A DNA stretch of 64,000 nt, taken from the NCBI RefSeq assembly GCF_025118155.1, contig NW_026251424.1:163264-227263 (forward strand). Direction: 5' to 3'. The stretch's first letter is position 1, and every line of letters starts with the position of its first letter. Under the pieces are notes generated by a model. That model made no database searches and had not been told where the DNA came from. It was given only the letters and a program-made list of their open reading frames with translations. Shown here in pieces: positions 1 through 10,486 of this stretch. Made by a program: the position numbers and the translations under genes. Origin of the DNA: Cokeromyces recurvatus. Lineage: Eukaryota > Mucoromycota > Mucoromycetes > Mucorales > Mucoraceae.

Positions 1-872
1 CCATTAAAGGAATATAAATTCCAAAATCCAGAACGATCAGAGGCGAAATAAAGTGTGCCATCGATACCAAATTCAGGTTGCTAAAATTGATATATATGGA
101 AATGAATATATATAGATAGATATATAGATGGTTAGATTAATAAAAGCCAAAAGCTAAAATTTAAGGACTAGTTCCTTACAGAAATGCTTTCTTCAATTTC
201 ATCACCAGCAACACAGATCATATCCTTTAAAACAAGTTGTTCATTTTCATAGAGAGTGTTGGCATAGTAAAGACGAGTAAAGTCCCAGGGCATATTGGGA
301 TGCTTCCAACAAACAAATGCCAATTCATTTTGAGCAGAAAGACGAGGGAAAGCATAAAAATCTTCGCCCTGAGCAATGATGGTCTCATGCCCAGAATTCA
401 AGTCAATGGAGACAAGAACATTAACAACATCTTTAGGTTCTTCATTAAGGAAATGTTCCTCACGAACACATACCAAGAAACGATTTTCTTTGTCAATGGT
501 CAAATCAGCATAACGATAAAGTGTATTAGGTTGAGTTAAAGGTTTAATTTCGTTATTAAAGATGGTATAAAGTCGGGAATCATCATTGTTAGAAAACACA
601 ACAAGACCATTTGAAACTTTAAAGGCACCTAAACCATATTCATGAACACGAGTCATACAGCTATATCCTGCAGGTAAAAGTGCTTCAGGAGGTAGTTGAC
701 TGTCATGAATAGACTGTTTAAAAATCTGTCCTCTGCCTTTTTCGTGGGCAACAGACTGACACCAATAAATAAAGCCATTATCAACACATGTGTCAGTAGC
801 AGTCGCTCCAGCTGATAATGACTCTGCTGTAATAGGTGAAGGCCATGCCCCATAAGGTTTAATTTCAACCAT
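1..872 (-). CDS. S9 family peptidase (acylaminoacyl/dipeptidyl-peptidase type), 5' part
   Basis: Serine peptidase of the prolyl-oligopeptidase clan, expected to release acyl-amino acids or dipeptides from short peptides. Only the N-terminal part is in the window: exon 1 is 180-872 (start ATG at 872) and exon 2 is 1-80, joined in phase 0 across an intron 81-179 (GTAAGG..TTTTAG). The visible protein opens with a KPYGAWPSPITAE segment and then reads as repeated beta-propeller blades; exon 2 contains LYFASDRSGFWNLYS, the TolB/WD40-like blade typical of S9C peptidases. The catalytic alpha/beta-hydrolase domain (GxSxGG) would lie beyond the left edge, so catalytic competence cannot be judged. The family call rests on recognised sequence style; the exact subfamily is inference. 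Confidence 0.75.
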
Positions 873-1234
873 TATTTATTGTTAATATAAAAAAAAAAGA
901 AAAGAAAATATAAATGTATACACTAGTAGTTTACCCGCGCTTTTTTAATAATAATAAAAAAAAAAAAAAAAAATCTCGAAGGAGTAACTTTCCAAAAAAG
1001 GAAATTAAGTGTATTAAAGTCTTCTCCTACAAGTTAAAATAGTAGTAAGGGATGAAAGATATACATCATGTATATTATTATGCAACTAATGATTATATGC
1101 CTTTTTTTTTATTTTTTTTTTTATTTTTTAATTTTCTTTACAAGTTTTATTAGTGTTTTCTTCTTTTATTTTTATTTCTATTTTTTTTTTATTTTTTTTT
1201 TTTTTTTACAAATATTAATGTCTTTATAGAAAGA
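873..1234. other. Divergent intergenic region, T-rich
   Basis: Shared upstream region between the minus-strand peptidase and the plus-strand membrane protein. It holds several runs of 9-13 A or T and no coding signal. No TATA or CCAAT element stands out. Confidence 0.5.
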
Positions 1235-1495
1235 ATGAGTTCATCATACCCTATTCCTCATCAAATTTTATCAAATAATAGTAAATATATATAAATATAT
1301 ATATTACAACTAGGTAATCAGTTTTAAATTCTACGAACTAATTTTGTCTTATATACGTACAATAGCATCACAGAATTATGAATATTATTCTAACTGTTCC
1401 AAGCCATCAACAATAAGAGAAGAGTGCGAAGAATGTGATCATGAAGAAGATAATAGCTGCTATTCATCAGAAGGATATATACATTCTCCTATGAA

Positions 1496-1527
<32 letters not shown>

Positions 1528-2378
1528 ATGATGATCAGACTCATTTATCAAATCTAAATACAACAACAGCATCATCCTGGATAGAAGAACAACCATCATC
1601 ATCACCCTCTTTATTTTATAACAATAGTTCTTTATCATCATCCTATTGTTGTGATTGTCGATATGATGCATGTAGACATCCATCTAATGAATCATCGAAA
1701 ATAAATGCGGCATCAAGCGCAGTAGTAGTAGTAGTAGATCAAGAAAGAAGCAGAAGCAACAGCAGTAGCAGTAACAGTAACAGTAGCCAATCATCTATAA
1801 GTACTCTATCAAAGCGACGACGAGAAAGACGTAAAAGAGAAGGATGGAAATATTATGCACTCTGTCATTGCTGTTGTGGAAGAGATAGCTTCTCTTCTCG
1901 AATGACTGTCTTTTGTATCTTTAGTATTCTTATGTTGGGAGCCTTTGCTGCCTTCTTTTGTTGGCCACGTACGCCTAGGGTGTCGATGGGTGGAGGAGTT
2001 GGATCATTGAGTGGATCCCTGATGGGTGGGGAGGAGGACAGAGACAAGAAGAGATACCTCTTCGACCTTCCCTTCAAGCCACATGGCAAGTGAATGTGAC
2101 ACTCGATAATCGAGACAACTGGATTCCAGTTTACATTCAACAGATGGATTTTGTCATGATGGACAGTTTAACATTAGCTAAAATTGCTTGGGCCACAACT
2201 TCGGCACCTTTTGCATTGGAACCAGGACTTATTTCACCTTTGACCCTCACTTTTAATGTAGATTATCAGGCCGCTGATCAAACAGATCCTACATTTCAAA
2301 ATTTGTATAATGCATGCGGACCACAAAGGAGCCCGAAGCAAAGGCCTGCTTTAAATGTTATATTAAAGGTACGCTTTA

Positions 2379-2410
<32 letters not shown>

Positions 2411-2563
2411 CGTACGAGCGTGTATGTATGTATATGTTTATGTGTAGCTAATTCAAAAAAAAAAAAATAATGTTGATAGGTTTCATTTCATATACTTGGA
2501 ATTGTATGGACACCTGTGGTTACAGCTACACCTTATACAGGAGGCATTTTATGTCCATCATAA
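1235..2563 (+). CDS. Single-pass membrane protein with LEA2-like C-terminal domain
   Basis: Unnamed fungal membrane protein. ATG at 1235; exon 1 1235-1280, exon 2 from 1366, last exon 2480-2563 (ends in ILCPS, stop 2561-2563). Exon 2 encodes a low-complexity Ser-rich cytoplasmic tail (an AGT microsatellite at 1496-1528 gives poly-Ser), then a basic RRRERRKREGWKYY segment, a Cys cluster CHCCCG and one hydrophobic membrane segment ending FFCWPRTP. The C-terminal part reads TWQVNVTLDNRDNWIPV, as in LEA2-type domains of fungal plasma-membrane or vacuolar proteins. The frame changes between about 1970 and 2050: one more intron is needed, either 1980-2041 (GTGTCG..ACAG) or 1969-2048 (GTACGC..CAAG); both restore the frame. 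The intron at 2369-2479 carries a TGTATG-type microsatellite. With the first option the protein has about 356 residues. Function unknown. Confidence 0.65.
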
Positions 2564-2740
2564 ACATATCAGTCATTCTATTTAATAATATATAAATTTT
2601 ACATCTTCATATATGTATATATATATATATATATATTAGTGCTGTTTATTTTATATGTATAAAGTAAGGAAATGAGGGATTAAAAAAAAAAGGAGAGAAA
2701 GGATAAGCTGTAATAAATGAGCAAAGTATTTATATAATAT

Positions 2741-3076
2741 TTAAAGACGATTTGAAGTACTACAAACAAGTAATCCAGAATTATTTCGAAAATCATAAAA
2801 TCCATAATAAGGTATACGATTTAACTTTTTTTGTTCTTCCTCTTCTTCTTCTTTATCCAACTCATTAATACAAGTATCAAACCATTGTTGCTCTTGTAAT
2901 TGATTTGAACGTTGAGAACATTCCTCACGTAGTAAATTTGTAATCAATACATATTTTCGAATAGATAAATCAGTACGTGTAGTAGTTTGATAATATTCTA
3001 ATAATTTTGAACGACTTATAGATTGAATATCAAAATTATTATTGCTATACATGTGTTTATTATTGAGCAATTTCAT
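2741..3076 (-). CDS. Small hypothetical protein, possibly SERTA-like
   Basis: Intronless ORF of 111 codons starting at an ATG at 3076. The central part has a heptad-like run (SKLLEYYQ..LSIRKYVLITNLLREE) that resembles the SERTA motif of small fungal transcription co-regulators, followed by an acidic stretch of six Glu and a Tyr/Phe-rich tail. The similarity is weak and judged by eye only. The ORF is longer than expected by chance in such AT-rich DNA and has mixed amino-acid use, which favours a real gene, but no partner or context supports it. Confidence 0.4.
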   Translation of the reverse strand: MKLLNNKHMYSNNNFDIQSISRSKLLEYYQTTTRTDLSIRKYVLITNLLREECSQRSNQLQEQQWFDTCINELDKEEEEEEQKKLNRIPYYGFYDFRNNSGLLVCSTSNRL

Positions 3077-3184
3077 GATATCAAGTTAAAGAAAAAAAAA
3101 AAAGGAGAGAAAAATAAATAAAAGAAAGACACTATTTATATAATAAAAGATTAATTAATAATAATAACAAACTGTTGTACTTGC

Positions 3185-3222
<38 letters not shown>

Positions 3223-3920
3223 TGCTGCGATTTTATTATATCTCCTTCTTTTATATATCGAATGAAGCGTAGTATTTTTATAATAAGTCTGCCAAATTTA
3301 TTACTATATTTGTACACATAAAAATATAATGCATGCTGTCATTTATTGATGAATTTTCTTTTTTATGCATAACTATCATCGCTTTCACTCAACTGGTCCC
3401 ATTAAATAATAAATACGATTCTCACACGAATCTTATTTGATAAACGTACTCAATCAAAAGGTAATCATTTTTAAGTAATAAAGTTGGCTGTCATCATACT
3501 CTTATTATGTAATTAAAGCAGTCTTAATCATGTTGTATAATAAACATTATTTATCAATATATATAAGCCTTTAAAATACATACAACCCTAATTATTAAAT
3601 ATAACATTTTAGAGAGCTCCTTTCCTCTTCCCATACAATTTTGTGTTTGAGGAATAGCAAATATGACAGACTGTACACCTATTCTAAAAATAATTATGGG
3701 ATATTTACCTAATACTTTTATTTAAAAATAAATAAATATATAAAATAAATAAATAAAATAAATAAATGTGTATATAAATTTATCTATCCTTCACAATCAG
3801 TAGGACTCATATTATTTGACGAATCTATTTTTTCCTTTCATATGAGTTAATTTCTTCTCACTTGAACTCTTTATGATGAGACACTAAATCCTCAACATTT
3901 GATCCCTCTTCTATGGAATT

Positions 3921-3958
<38 letters not shown>

Positions 3959-3959
3959 A
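3077..3959. repeat. Intergenic DNA with two long poly-A tracts
   Basis: No gene seen. A run of 35 A lies at 3186-3220 and a second run of more than 30 A, broken only at its end, lies at about 3921-3955. The space between is AT-rich with short AATA repeats at 3730-3770. Apparent Lys-rich or Phe-rich ORFs here are products of the homopolymers. Confidence 0.6.
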
Positions 3960-4345
3960 AAGGAAAAGGCATCAAGAAGTAAACACACTTGTAAGCCTCT
4001 GCTGCTATTTTCAACCAAACTGCAGAATGAGTTCACATTTGTGGATGGGCGCATTATTCACAATCAATCATCATACAACGACTCATACTCTACTGTTTAA
4101 CTGATAAATTCCAAGTAATGCTCCATTTGTGGGGGAGGGGAGAGAGAGGCTCCTATCATTTATATTTTTAAAAGACTTGCTCCCTTCCTTAACTTTTTTT
4201 TTCTTTCTTTCTTCAAAATTGTCTCGAATTCCTTTGACAGTAGGTTCACCATATCTCTTCTCACAAATAATGCCCATCATTGAGTTAGTTTTTAGTACAG
4301 CTCCTACTACAGTTTTAGCTAGCTTTTTCCACGGAGAGGACAATT
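3960..4345 (-). pseudogene. Decayed DDE-superfamily transposase fragment
   Basis: Read on the minus strand from 4345, the frame gives PWKKLAKTVVGAV..MGIICEKRYGEPT. Further on comes NNAPIHKCELIL, and after a one-base shift AAEAYKCVYFLMPFP. These match in order the middle of Tc1/IS630-type DDE transposases of Mucorales: the segment before the first catalytic residues, the DNAPIH box around the second Asp, and the KVIFLPPYSP-like strand before the third acidic residue. Here the catalytic Asp of DNAPIH is replaced by Asn, a simple poly-Lys/Ser insertion lies in the middle, stops occur at about 4080, and the C-terminal end is missing. It is a dead relic. No terminal inverted repeat was found by eye. 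Confidence 0.55.
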
Positions 4346-4715
4346 AAAAAAAATAAAAATAAAAATAAATAAATAAATAAATAAATAAAAACCTTCTTAA
4401 ACTTAATATATCGTTCATGAATTACACAATTCAATACACAAATGAAAAAGTTATATCTATCTCTTATACAAACCTCAAGTTCTTTCAAAATATTAAAGTA
4501 ACCTTCACTTTTTTTTTTTTTGATCTCAAAAGGGGATACCCAATAAGATGAATATGTTAATTTTAAATTATTAGAGTAGTAAAGTGGATAGATGTGACTG
4601 TAGTTGTGACAAGTTTTGAACCGAAAGTTTATTTTATTATAAAAAAAAAAAAAAAAAAAAAGGCTTTTCTCCCTCTCTTATTGTGAAGCTAGCACCTTAC
4701 AAAGAAAAATCAAAA
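4346..4715. other. Upstream region of NOP53
   Basis: Contains an AATA repeat just after the transposase relic (4351-4390), T and A homopolymers (20 A at about 4641) and a CT-rich block CTCCCTCTC about 45 bases before the NOP53 start. No gene seen. Confidence 0.4.
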
Positions 4716-6346
4716 ATGGCTAGTGATATTGCACAAATACAAAAAAAGAAAACCCAGCCTAGTCGTAAAGGTAAAAAGGCTTGGCGTAAGAATGTAGATA
4801 TAACTGATGTCGAAGAAGCACAAGAAGAATTACGATCTATTGAAAGAGTGATGTAAGTTTTTTTTTTTTTTTTTTTTTTCTAGAAATGGGGGAGGTGGAG
4901 AAAAAGAATCATGATTGATTAATCAAAGAAAAGAGAAAATAACCAAGTTTGAATAAAACTCATATTTATTACAGTGGACATACTGAAGAATTAAAAGATG
5001 AAGAACTTTTCACAATTGATGTTGCTGGTGATCACCATGGTATTTATTATTATTATTATAGATCTTTCAAAGATGTACAATTTTTTTTTAACATTGTTGA
5101 TTTTAGTGAAACGTAAGCTTGCAAAAGATAAACCACTTCGAGTGGATGAAATATTAGCACAAAGATCAGCTGTACCTGCTATCAAGTCAAAAAATGCTTT
5201 CCAAAAGCCCGAGATGACGGATGATGTCTTTTCAAAACATGAATCTAAACTGTTGAAGCGTAAAATTGAAAATAATGCACCTCTTGTCCCTAAAAAGAAA
5301 AACAAAAAGACCCTGAATGTGAAATCATATGATTTATGGGATGATGGTATGAGTCTTTTTTTTTTTTTGTTAGATTATAATCATGTTAATTTAACTTATT
5401 TGAATTAGAGCCAAAGAGAGAAGAAGCAGCAAATGACTTTTTGCCTATAGAAGAAAAAATAAAGGCGCCCAAGACGATGTTAAAGAAACCTAGTGCCTTA
5501 GAACATGTACCTGCTATTCATACACCAGAAGGAGGACAGTCTTATAACCCAACTTTAGAAGATCATCAAAGATTACTTGCCAAGGCAGTTGAAGTAGAAG
5601 AACGTAAAGCAGAGATTTTGAAGAAATTACAAGAACAATTATCTTATCGTGAAGAATTAAAACTATTGGCTGATGAGTTGGCTCATTCAGAAATTACAGC
5701 AGATGGTAAAATAGTTACGACTGAAGCAGTAGAAGAAGAAGAAGAAGAAGAAAGTGATAAAGAAGAGAATGATGAATCAAGAGAAAGAAAAAAGAAAAAG
5801 AAAGGAGAACGCAAGACACGTCAAGAACGTCATAAATCACATCGTCTAGCCACAGAAGAATTACAAAAGAAACAAAGATTACAAGAGCGTGCTATTCGTC
5901 GACAGATCCACATGCTTCGTGATATCGAAAAGGAGCTTTCAGAACGAATTGAAGAATTAAATGAGATTGCAGAAAAGAGAGGTGAACGTAAAATAGAAGA
6001 AGAAAAGAAAGGTTTAAAGAAGATAGGTAAATACACTGTACCGGAATTACCTGTGGACGTTCAATTGACAGATGAATTATGTGAGACACTTCGACAATTA
6101 AAGGTAAATTTCATATAAGAAGTAGATTCCCTTGTATTTGTTTATTCTAATTGAATCTATATAAATATATAGCCTGAAGGAAATATATTCCGTGAACGAT
6201 TTATTAGTATACAACAACGTAATATTATTGAACCTAGAGTACCCGTTAAGCCAGGTAGAAAATATAAGCTCAAAGAATATGAAAGAAGAAGTTATAAGAA
6301 CTTTGATCGAGATGAAGAAATTAAAAAGAAGAGAAAAAATAAATAA
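4716..6346 (+). CDS. NOP53: Ribosome biogenesis factor Nop53 (GLTSCR2 homologue)
   Basis: Nucleolar factor that brings the exosome helicase Mtr4 to pre-60S particles for 5.8S/ITS2 processing. Five exons: 4716-4852, 4975-5039, 5107-5346, 5409-6103, 6173-6346, all GT-AG and closing in frame to 436 residues. Diagnostic family segments are the N-terminal RKGKKAWRKN, the RVDEILAQRSAVPA box and the C-terminal RNIIEPRVPVKPGRKYKLK. Most of exon 4 is a charged coiled coil with acidic runs, as usual for Nop53. The first intron has a run of more than 20 T close to its donor. Length fits the family (about 400-480). Identification is firm. Confidence 0.9.
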
Positions 6347-6398
6347 AAATGCTAAACTTTTTTTATTATTTAAAAAATGAAATAAAAAATGAAGATAT

Positions 6399-7595
6399 TT
6401 AAATGTTAATAGACATGGGAGATCTACTTGGACTTGTAGAATAAAAGCAATACTTATTTACAAGTTCCATATAAGATTGAGAATTTAAATCAGCAAGAGA
6501 AGGAGAAGTAGAAGTAGTCGTAGTCGTAGTCGTAGTTAAGGGTGAATGACAAGAGAAAGGATTACTTGTAGGAATAGATGCAGGCTTTATGACGGTATTA
6601 TTATATCTTGAGGTAGTTAAAGGAGAAGGTGATAAAATAGGTATAGTAGTAGATGATTGACTACTTTGTTGAAAAGATTGACTAAAATCGTATCTTGATT
6701 TTAATAATTTATAATTATTATCTTCAGTAGTAAACTCGTTATTTTTCTTTTTTAATTTTCTATTGATCTTTAATTCATAATTTCTTCCATCGTTATTGTC
6801 CCAGAATTCTTCAGAACCCACTTTATAATTGACAGCGAAATAAAGCGTAGTAGTCGTAGTAGTAGTAGCTGTAGCTGTAGTAGTAGTAGTAGTAGTAGTA
6901 GCTGTTGTTGTTGTGTTATTAGGAATGTCAATATCAAAAGTAAAGATATCATAAGCTTTATGACTTTCATAAAAGATGGCTTCTTTATTATGAGTTGTCT
7001 TCCAGAAATCAAAACTATATCGAATCGTCACTCGCTTTTGATAACTTAGATTACGAACAGATATTTTACCAGTAATTGAATTTTGATGATCTAATTTAAT
7101 CAAATTTTTATCAACTCTTATCACTTTATTCTTTCGATCAATAATATCAGCAAGTCGAGTAGGCCAATTTGCAAATACTAAAGATGTTTCAAATCGTTCC
7201 TCGTCTTCTTCTTCATCATCGTCACTCTCATCACTTTCATTTGCCCAAAATATACTCTTTCTTCTAACAGATAATGGAGTTTGAGCCTTTCTAAATAAAC
7301 AAATATCCTCCAGATTTTTATTATTAAAATGAACAGATTTGATACCCGTTGTAGGTGAACAAGGAGCAGAAGCAGATCTTGGAGTCTTTAAAGATGATTT
7401 TAATAAAGGGGATGAATGTAAATGAAATGATTTTTGTTGTTGTTCATTGCTTGTTGTAAGTATTAAATCATCTTTTGGTAAAGATAAAGCATGAGCCACT
7501 AATTGACAAGTGTATTCATTCGGCTGTTCTAAAGTAGGATTCTCTATTGATGTTCTTTTCTTTAATGTAACACGTTTTTTATTAGTATGAATCAT
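6399..7595 (-). CDS. PP1 regulatory subunit 3-like glycogen-targeting protein (CBM21)
   Basis: Adaptor that targets type-1 protein phosphatase to glycogen and glycogen synthase (Gac1/Pig1/PPP1R3 family). Intronless, 398 residues from the ATG at 7595. An earlier in-frame start would need a non-ATG codon. A PP1-docking KSVHF motif (RVxF class) is at residues 86-90, followed by an acidic DESDDDEEEDEE stretch and the CBM21 carbohydrate-binding domain (about 145-290; core GKISVRNLSYQKRVTIRYSF). Inside CBM21, between DIPNN and LYFAVNYKV, there is an insertion of about 28 residues, nearly all Thr, encoded by a trinucleotide microsatellite. The C-terminal third is Ser/Thr-rich with more poly-Thr. Its stop lies about 50 bases from the NOP53 stop, tail to tail. 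Confidence 0.85.
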   Translation of the reverse strand: MIHTNKKRVTLKKRTSIENPTLEQPNEYTCQLVAHALSLPKDDLILTTSNEQQQKSFHLHSSPLLKSSLKTPRSASAPCSPTTGIKSVHFNNKNLEDICLFRKAQTPLSVRRKSIFWANESDESDDDEEEDEERFETSLVFANWPTRLADIIDRKNKVIRVDKNLIKLDHQNSITGKISVRNLSYQKRVTIRYSFDFWKTTHNKEAIFYESHKAYDIFTFDIDIPNNTTTTATTTTTTTTATATTTTTTTLYFAVNYKVGSEEFWDNNDGRNYELKINRKLKKKNNEFTTEDNNYKLLKSRYDFSQSFQQSSQSSTTIPILSPSPLTTSRYNNTVIKPASIPTSNPFSCHSPLTTTTTTTTSTSPSLADLNSQSYMELVNKYCFYSTSPSRSPMSINI

Positions 7596-8093
7596 CCTAA
7601 TAATAAAGAAAAGAAGAAGAGAGTAAAAGGGAAAGAGCAAGTGAGAGAGAGAGTGATTTATATATGCAACATAATATACTGTTGTCGTCCTTTCCCCCTC
7701 CTCCCCCCAACAACAACAACAAATAAATGTCCCTTTTTATATTACAATACATCATCTTCTTATCATGAATTAAAAGTCATTTTTGATTGGTGTAACTATA
7801 TTATATCTAACTCTATTCTATCATGAATAAAAATTGACATGTATATGTTTATGAATATGTATATGTGTATATAATAAGCTTTTTTTTCTTTTTCCTTTTT
7901 TTTTTTTCCTTTTTTCTTTATTCTCTTTTTTAGATTATATTACATTAATGGGGTTAGTAGTGATATGGATAGTGATAATAAAGTTTTCTTTTATTGTTTG
8001 CATCTTTATAAACAAGAAGTATGTTTGTTGTAGGATAATAAACTCAGTTACAAATAGGTTACAATTACAAATTCCCACAGATTTTTTTTTTTT
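7596..8093. other. Intergenic region, CBM21 gene promoter and epsin 3' side
   Basis: Contains a C-rich patch CCCCCTCCTCCCCCCAAC at about 7693 that could act as a stress-response-like element for the CBM21 gene, followed by CAA repeats and T tracts. No coding signal. Confidence 0.4.
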
Positions 8094-10486
8094 TTAAAAG
8101 AAGGAAGTTGAGGGTGGTTGCTGTTGTCGTGGTTGGTTAAAAGGAGAAGAAGAGGTTAGTCCTTGTTGGATACCTGTCATTTGAGGTTGTTGATATCCTG
8201 TCATTGAAGGCTGCTGCTGATAACCTGTCATTTGTGCTTGAAGTAATTTTTGTTCTTGCATCATTTCTAATAGACTTTTTTGTCCTTGTCTACTTGTCTC
8301 TGTTGTATTTGTATTTGTATTCACATTGGCTTGTCCAAATGGATTACGACTTACTTGTTGTCCAAATGACTATACAATATTATGATTTCATTTCTCTATA
8401 TTATAAACAAAACTTTATAACTTACTTGAGAAAATGAACTTGTATCATGACTCGTTTGTTGTTGAGGAAGTAAAGTGCTTGCAAATCCTGTACCACTAAT
8501 TATATAAAATTTAAGTTTCTATGTAAATATCATTTTTTTTTTTTTTTTTGTAATCAATCTTACAAAGGAATACGTAAATTTCCAGTGTTACCAAAGGTGT
8601 CCATTCCATCACTGTTTAAAGATGAATATGAATGATGTCATTATTATAAAATCATGTTTATATATTACTACAAAGCTTACTCTCTATTTTGAAGCATATT
8701 ATTTAATTTTGAATAATGTGAATTATCTGTCATATTAGATACAGCAGAAGGTGAAGATGATGATGTCTGCATGATCTACAATAAATAAATGAATAAATAA
8801 ATGATTCTATTAGGTAATCATGATAACATAATACCTGAGGAGTAGTATTTGGTGTACCACTGAAAAGAGGATTATTTTGTGTTTGTTGTCCAAATGGATT
8901 TCCTGTAAACTGAGTTTGGAATGGTGCACCTGTCATTTGTGCTTGAAGGTTAAAATGATTAAAAGTAGTTTGTTGTTGATATGGATTATTAAATGGTTGT
9001 TGTATAGGCTCAGCAAAGGACATGCCAGTAGGTTGAGGCCATTGTTGTGGCTGTGGTTGTTGCTGTGTCTGTTGTTGTATAGGCCCTGCAAATGACATAT
9101 GACTGGATTGAGGCCATTGTTGTTGTTGTTGTTGTTGTATAGGCTCAGCAAAGGACATGCCAGTCGGTTGAGGCCATTGTTGTTTACCATAAGGATTAAG
9201 GGAAGAATCAAAGTTTTGTTGAGTTGGAAAAGATTGAAAACTAATGTTTATTGAATACTTTTTTGTTTACATTTATTTATTCTCTTACCTTTGTCCATTA
9301 CTTGTACCAAATAAATTATTCTGATTTTCTCGTTCTAATGCTTCTCTTTTCTTTCTTTCTTGTTCTTTTGCTTCTTGTTCACTTTCTCTTAAAGCTCTTT
9401 GTAATTCTTCGTCAGTTCTATTTCAAATAATAATAACATAGTCAGTCTTGCTTTTTTTTTTTTCATCATCTCCATTTACCCTTCTCCTCTCTTTTTGGCT
9501 TCTTGTTCAGCCATACGTTTACTCTCTTCGATCGCTTTCTTTAAATCTTTATCTTCATCCATATAACCTGGATTACGATAAACTGAACTTTCTTCCCCTC
9601 CAGAACCATTGTTTCGACTACCTCCCCACATCATATCATTCATATAATCTCCTACACCTGCCATTCTCTCTTGCATTTGATGACGAGAACGACGTTCTTC
9701 TTTTAAGCGTTGTTCATCCATTAAAAGACTTGTAATATCTTTTGCCTTTTGACGAACTAGGGGGAAAAAATGTATATTAAATCTAATCTATACACACACA
9801 CATTTTTTTTTTTTATATTTTTACCATTAAATCCAACATCTTTTCCATTATCATCTACATGTTGAAATTCTTTTAAAGTCCTTATAACATATATATTTTC
9901 TTTTGCGTAGAGTACAACATTTTCTGAACCAACATGTAAGCAATAATCCAAGACAAGTAATGCCTATTATCATTTTTATTAGCTGAATCGCCTTTTTAAC
10001 CCCCCATTAAAATCATACTTACTTTAAACACATGTCTCCAGTTTTTGCCTTTATCGTTTAATCTTCTATCAAGCATATCCATAATTTCAATAAAATCTTG
10101 TCTAATCATAAATAATATTAACAAGTGACAATAAATATATATAATAACCACACATTTATACTTGTATACTTACTCATTATATGTTAATTGAGCAATCTCG
10201 TTCATCAAAGTTCCACTTGGTCCCCAAGCATCATTAGATGTAGCTTCTCTTACTTTGATTTGAACATCAGAAAACCCTTTAGCATAGTTTTTACTAAAAT
10301 ATTAATTTACACATATTAATAACAATATTTTCTTTTTTTCTTTCTCTTTTTATTCCCCCCCCCTTCAAATTCTATATTTTTTATAATGCAATAATTTCAC
10401 CAATGCTCATTAAATGTAAACTCTCCATTCAAAATAATAAAAAAAAAGAATACTTACATGCTTCTTACAACACCTTTTCCTGCCAT
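8094..10486 (-). CDS. ENT1: Epsin, ENTH-domain endocytic adaptor
   Basis: Clathrin adaptor that binds PI(4,5)P2 and ubiquitinated cargo at endocytic sites. Eleven exons on the minus strand: 10458-10486, 10174-10293, 10023-10101, 9825-9963, 9480-9756, 9289-9417, 8835-9240, 8681-8775, 8564-8611, 8426-8495, 8094-8369; every junction is GT-AG and closes to 555 residues. The ENTH domain is residues 1 to about 140 (DFIEIMDMLDRRLNDKGKNW). Two ubiquitin-interacting motifs follow (DKDLKKAIEESKRMAEQEA and DEELQRALRESEQEA), then a Gln/Pro-rich tail with three QQWPQ..MSFAxPIQQ repeats and several NPF boxes for EH-domain partners. LQAQMTG occurs twice, with related QMTG copies, matching the LxxQxTG target of Ark1/Prk1 actin-patch kinases. 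This suggests Pan1/Sla1-like phosphoregulation. Confidence 0.9.

Noticed and set aside
1489..1683. Minus-strand Met/Tyr-rich ORF opposite the Ser-rich region of the membrane protein.
   Set aside because: Translation of the AGT microsatellite in antisense; poly-Tyr with no gene features.
2378..2445. TGTATG-type tandem array as a possible CRISPR-like or coding repeat.
   Set aside because: Simple microsatellite inside an intron, with no spacers.
4129..4347. Plus-strand hydrophobic ORF opposite the transposase relic.
   Set aside because: No ATG start; it is the antisense shadow of the minus-strand DDE transposase fragment, which has recognisable motifs.
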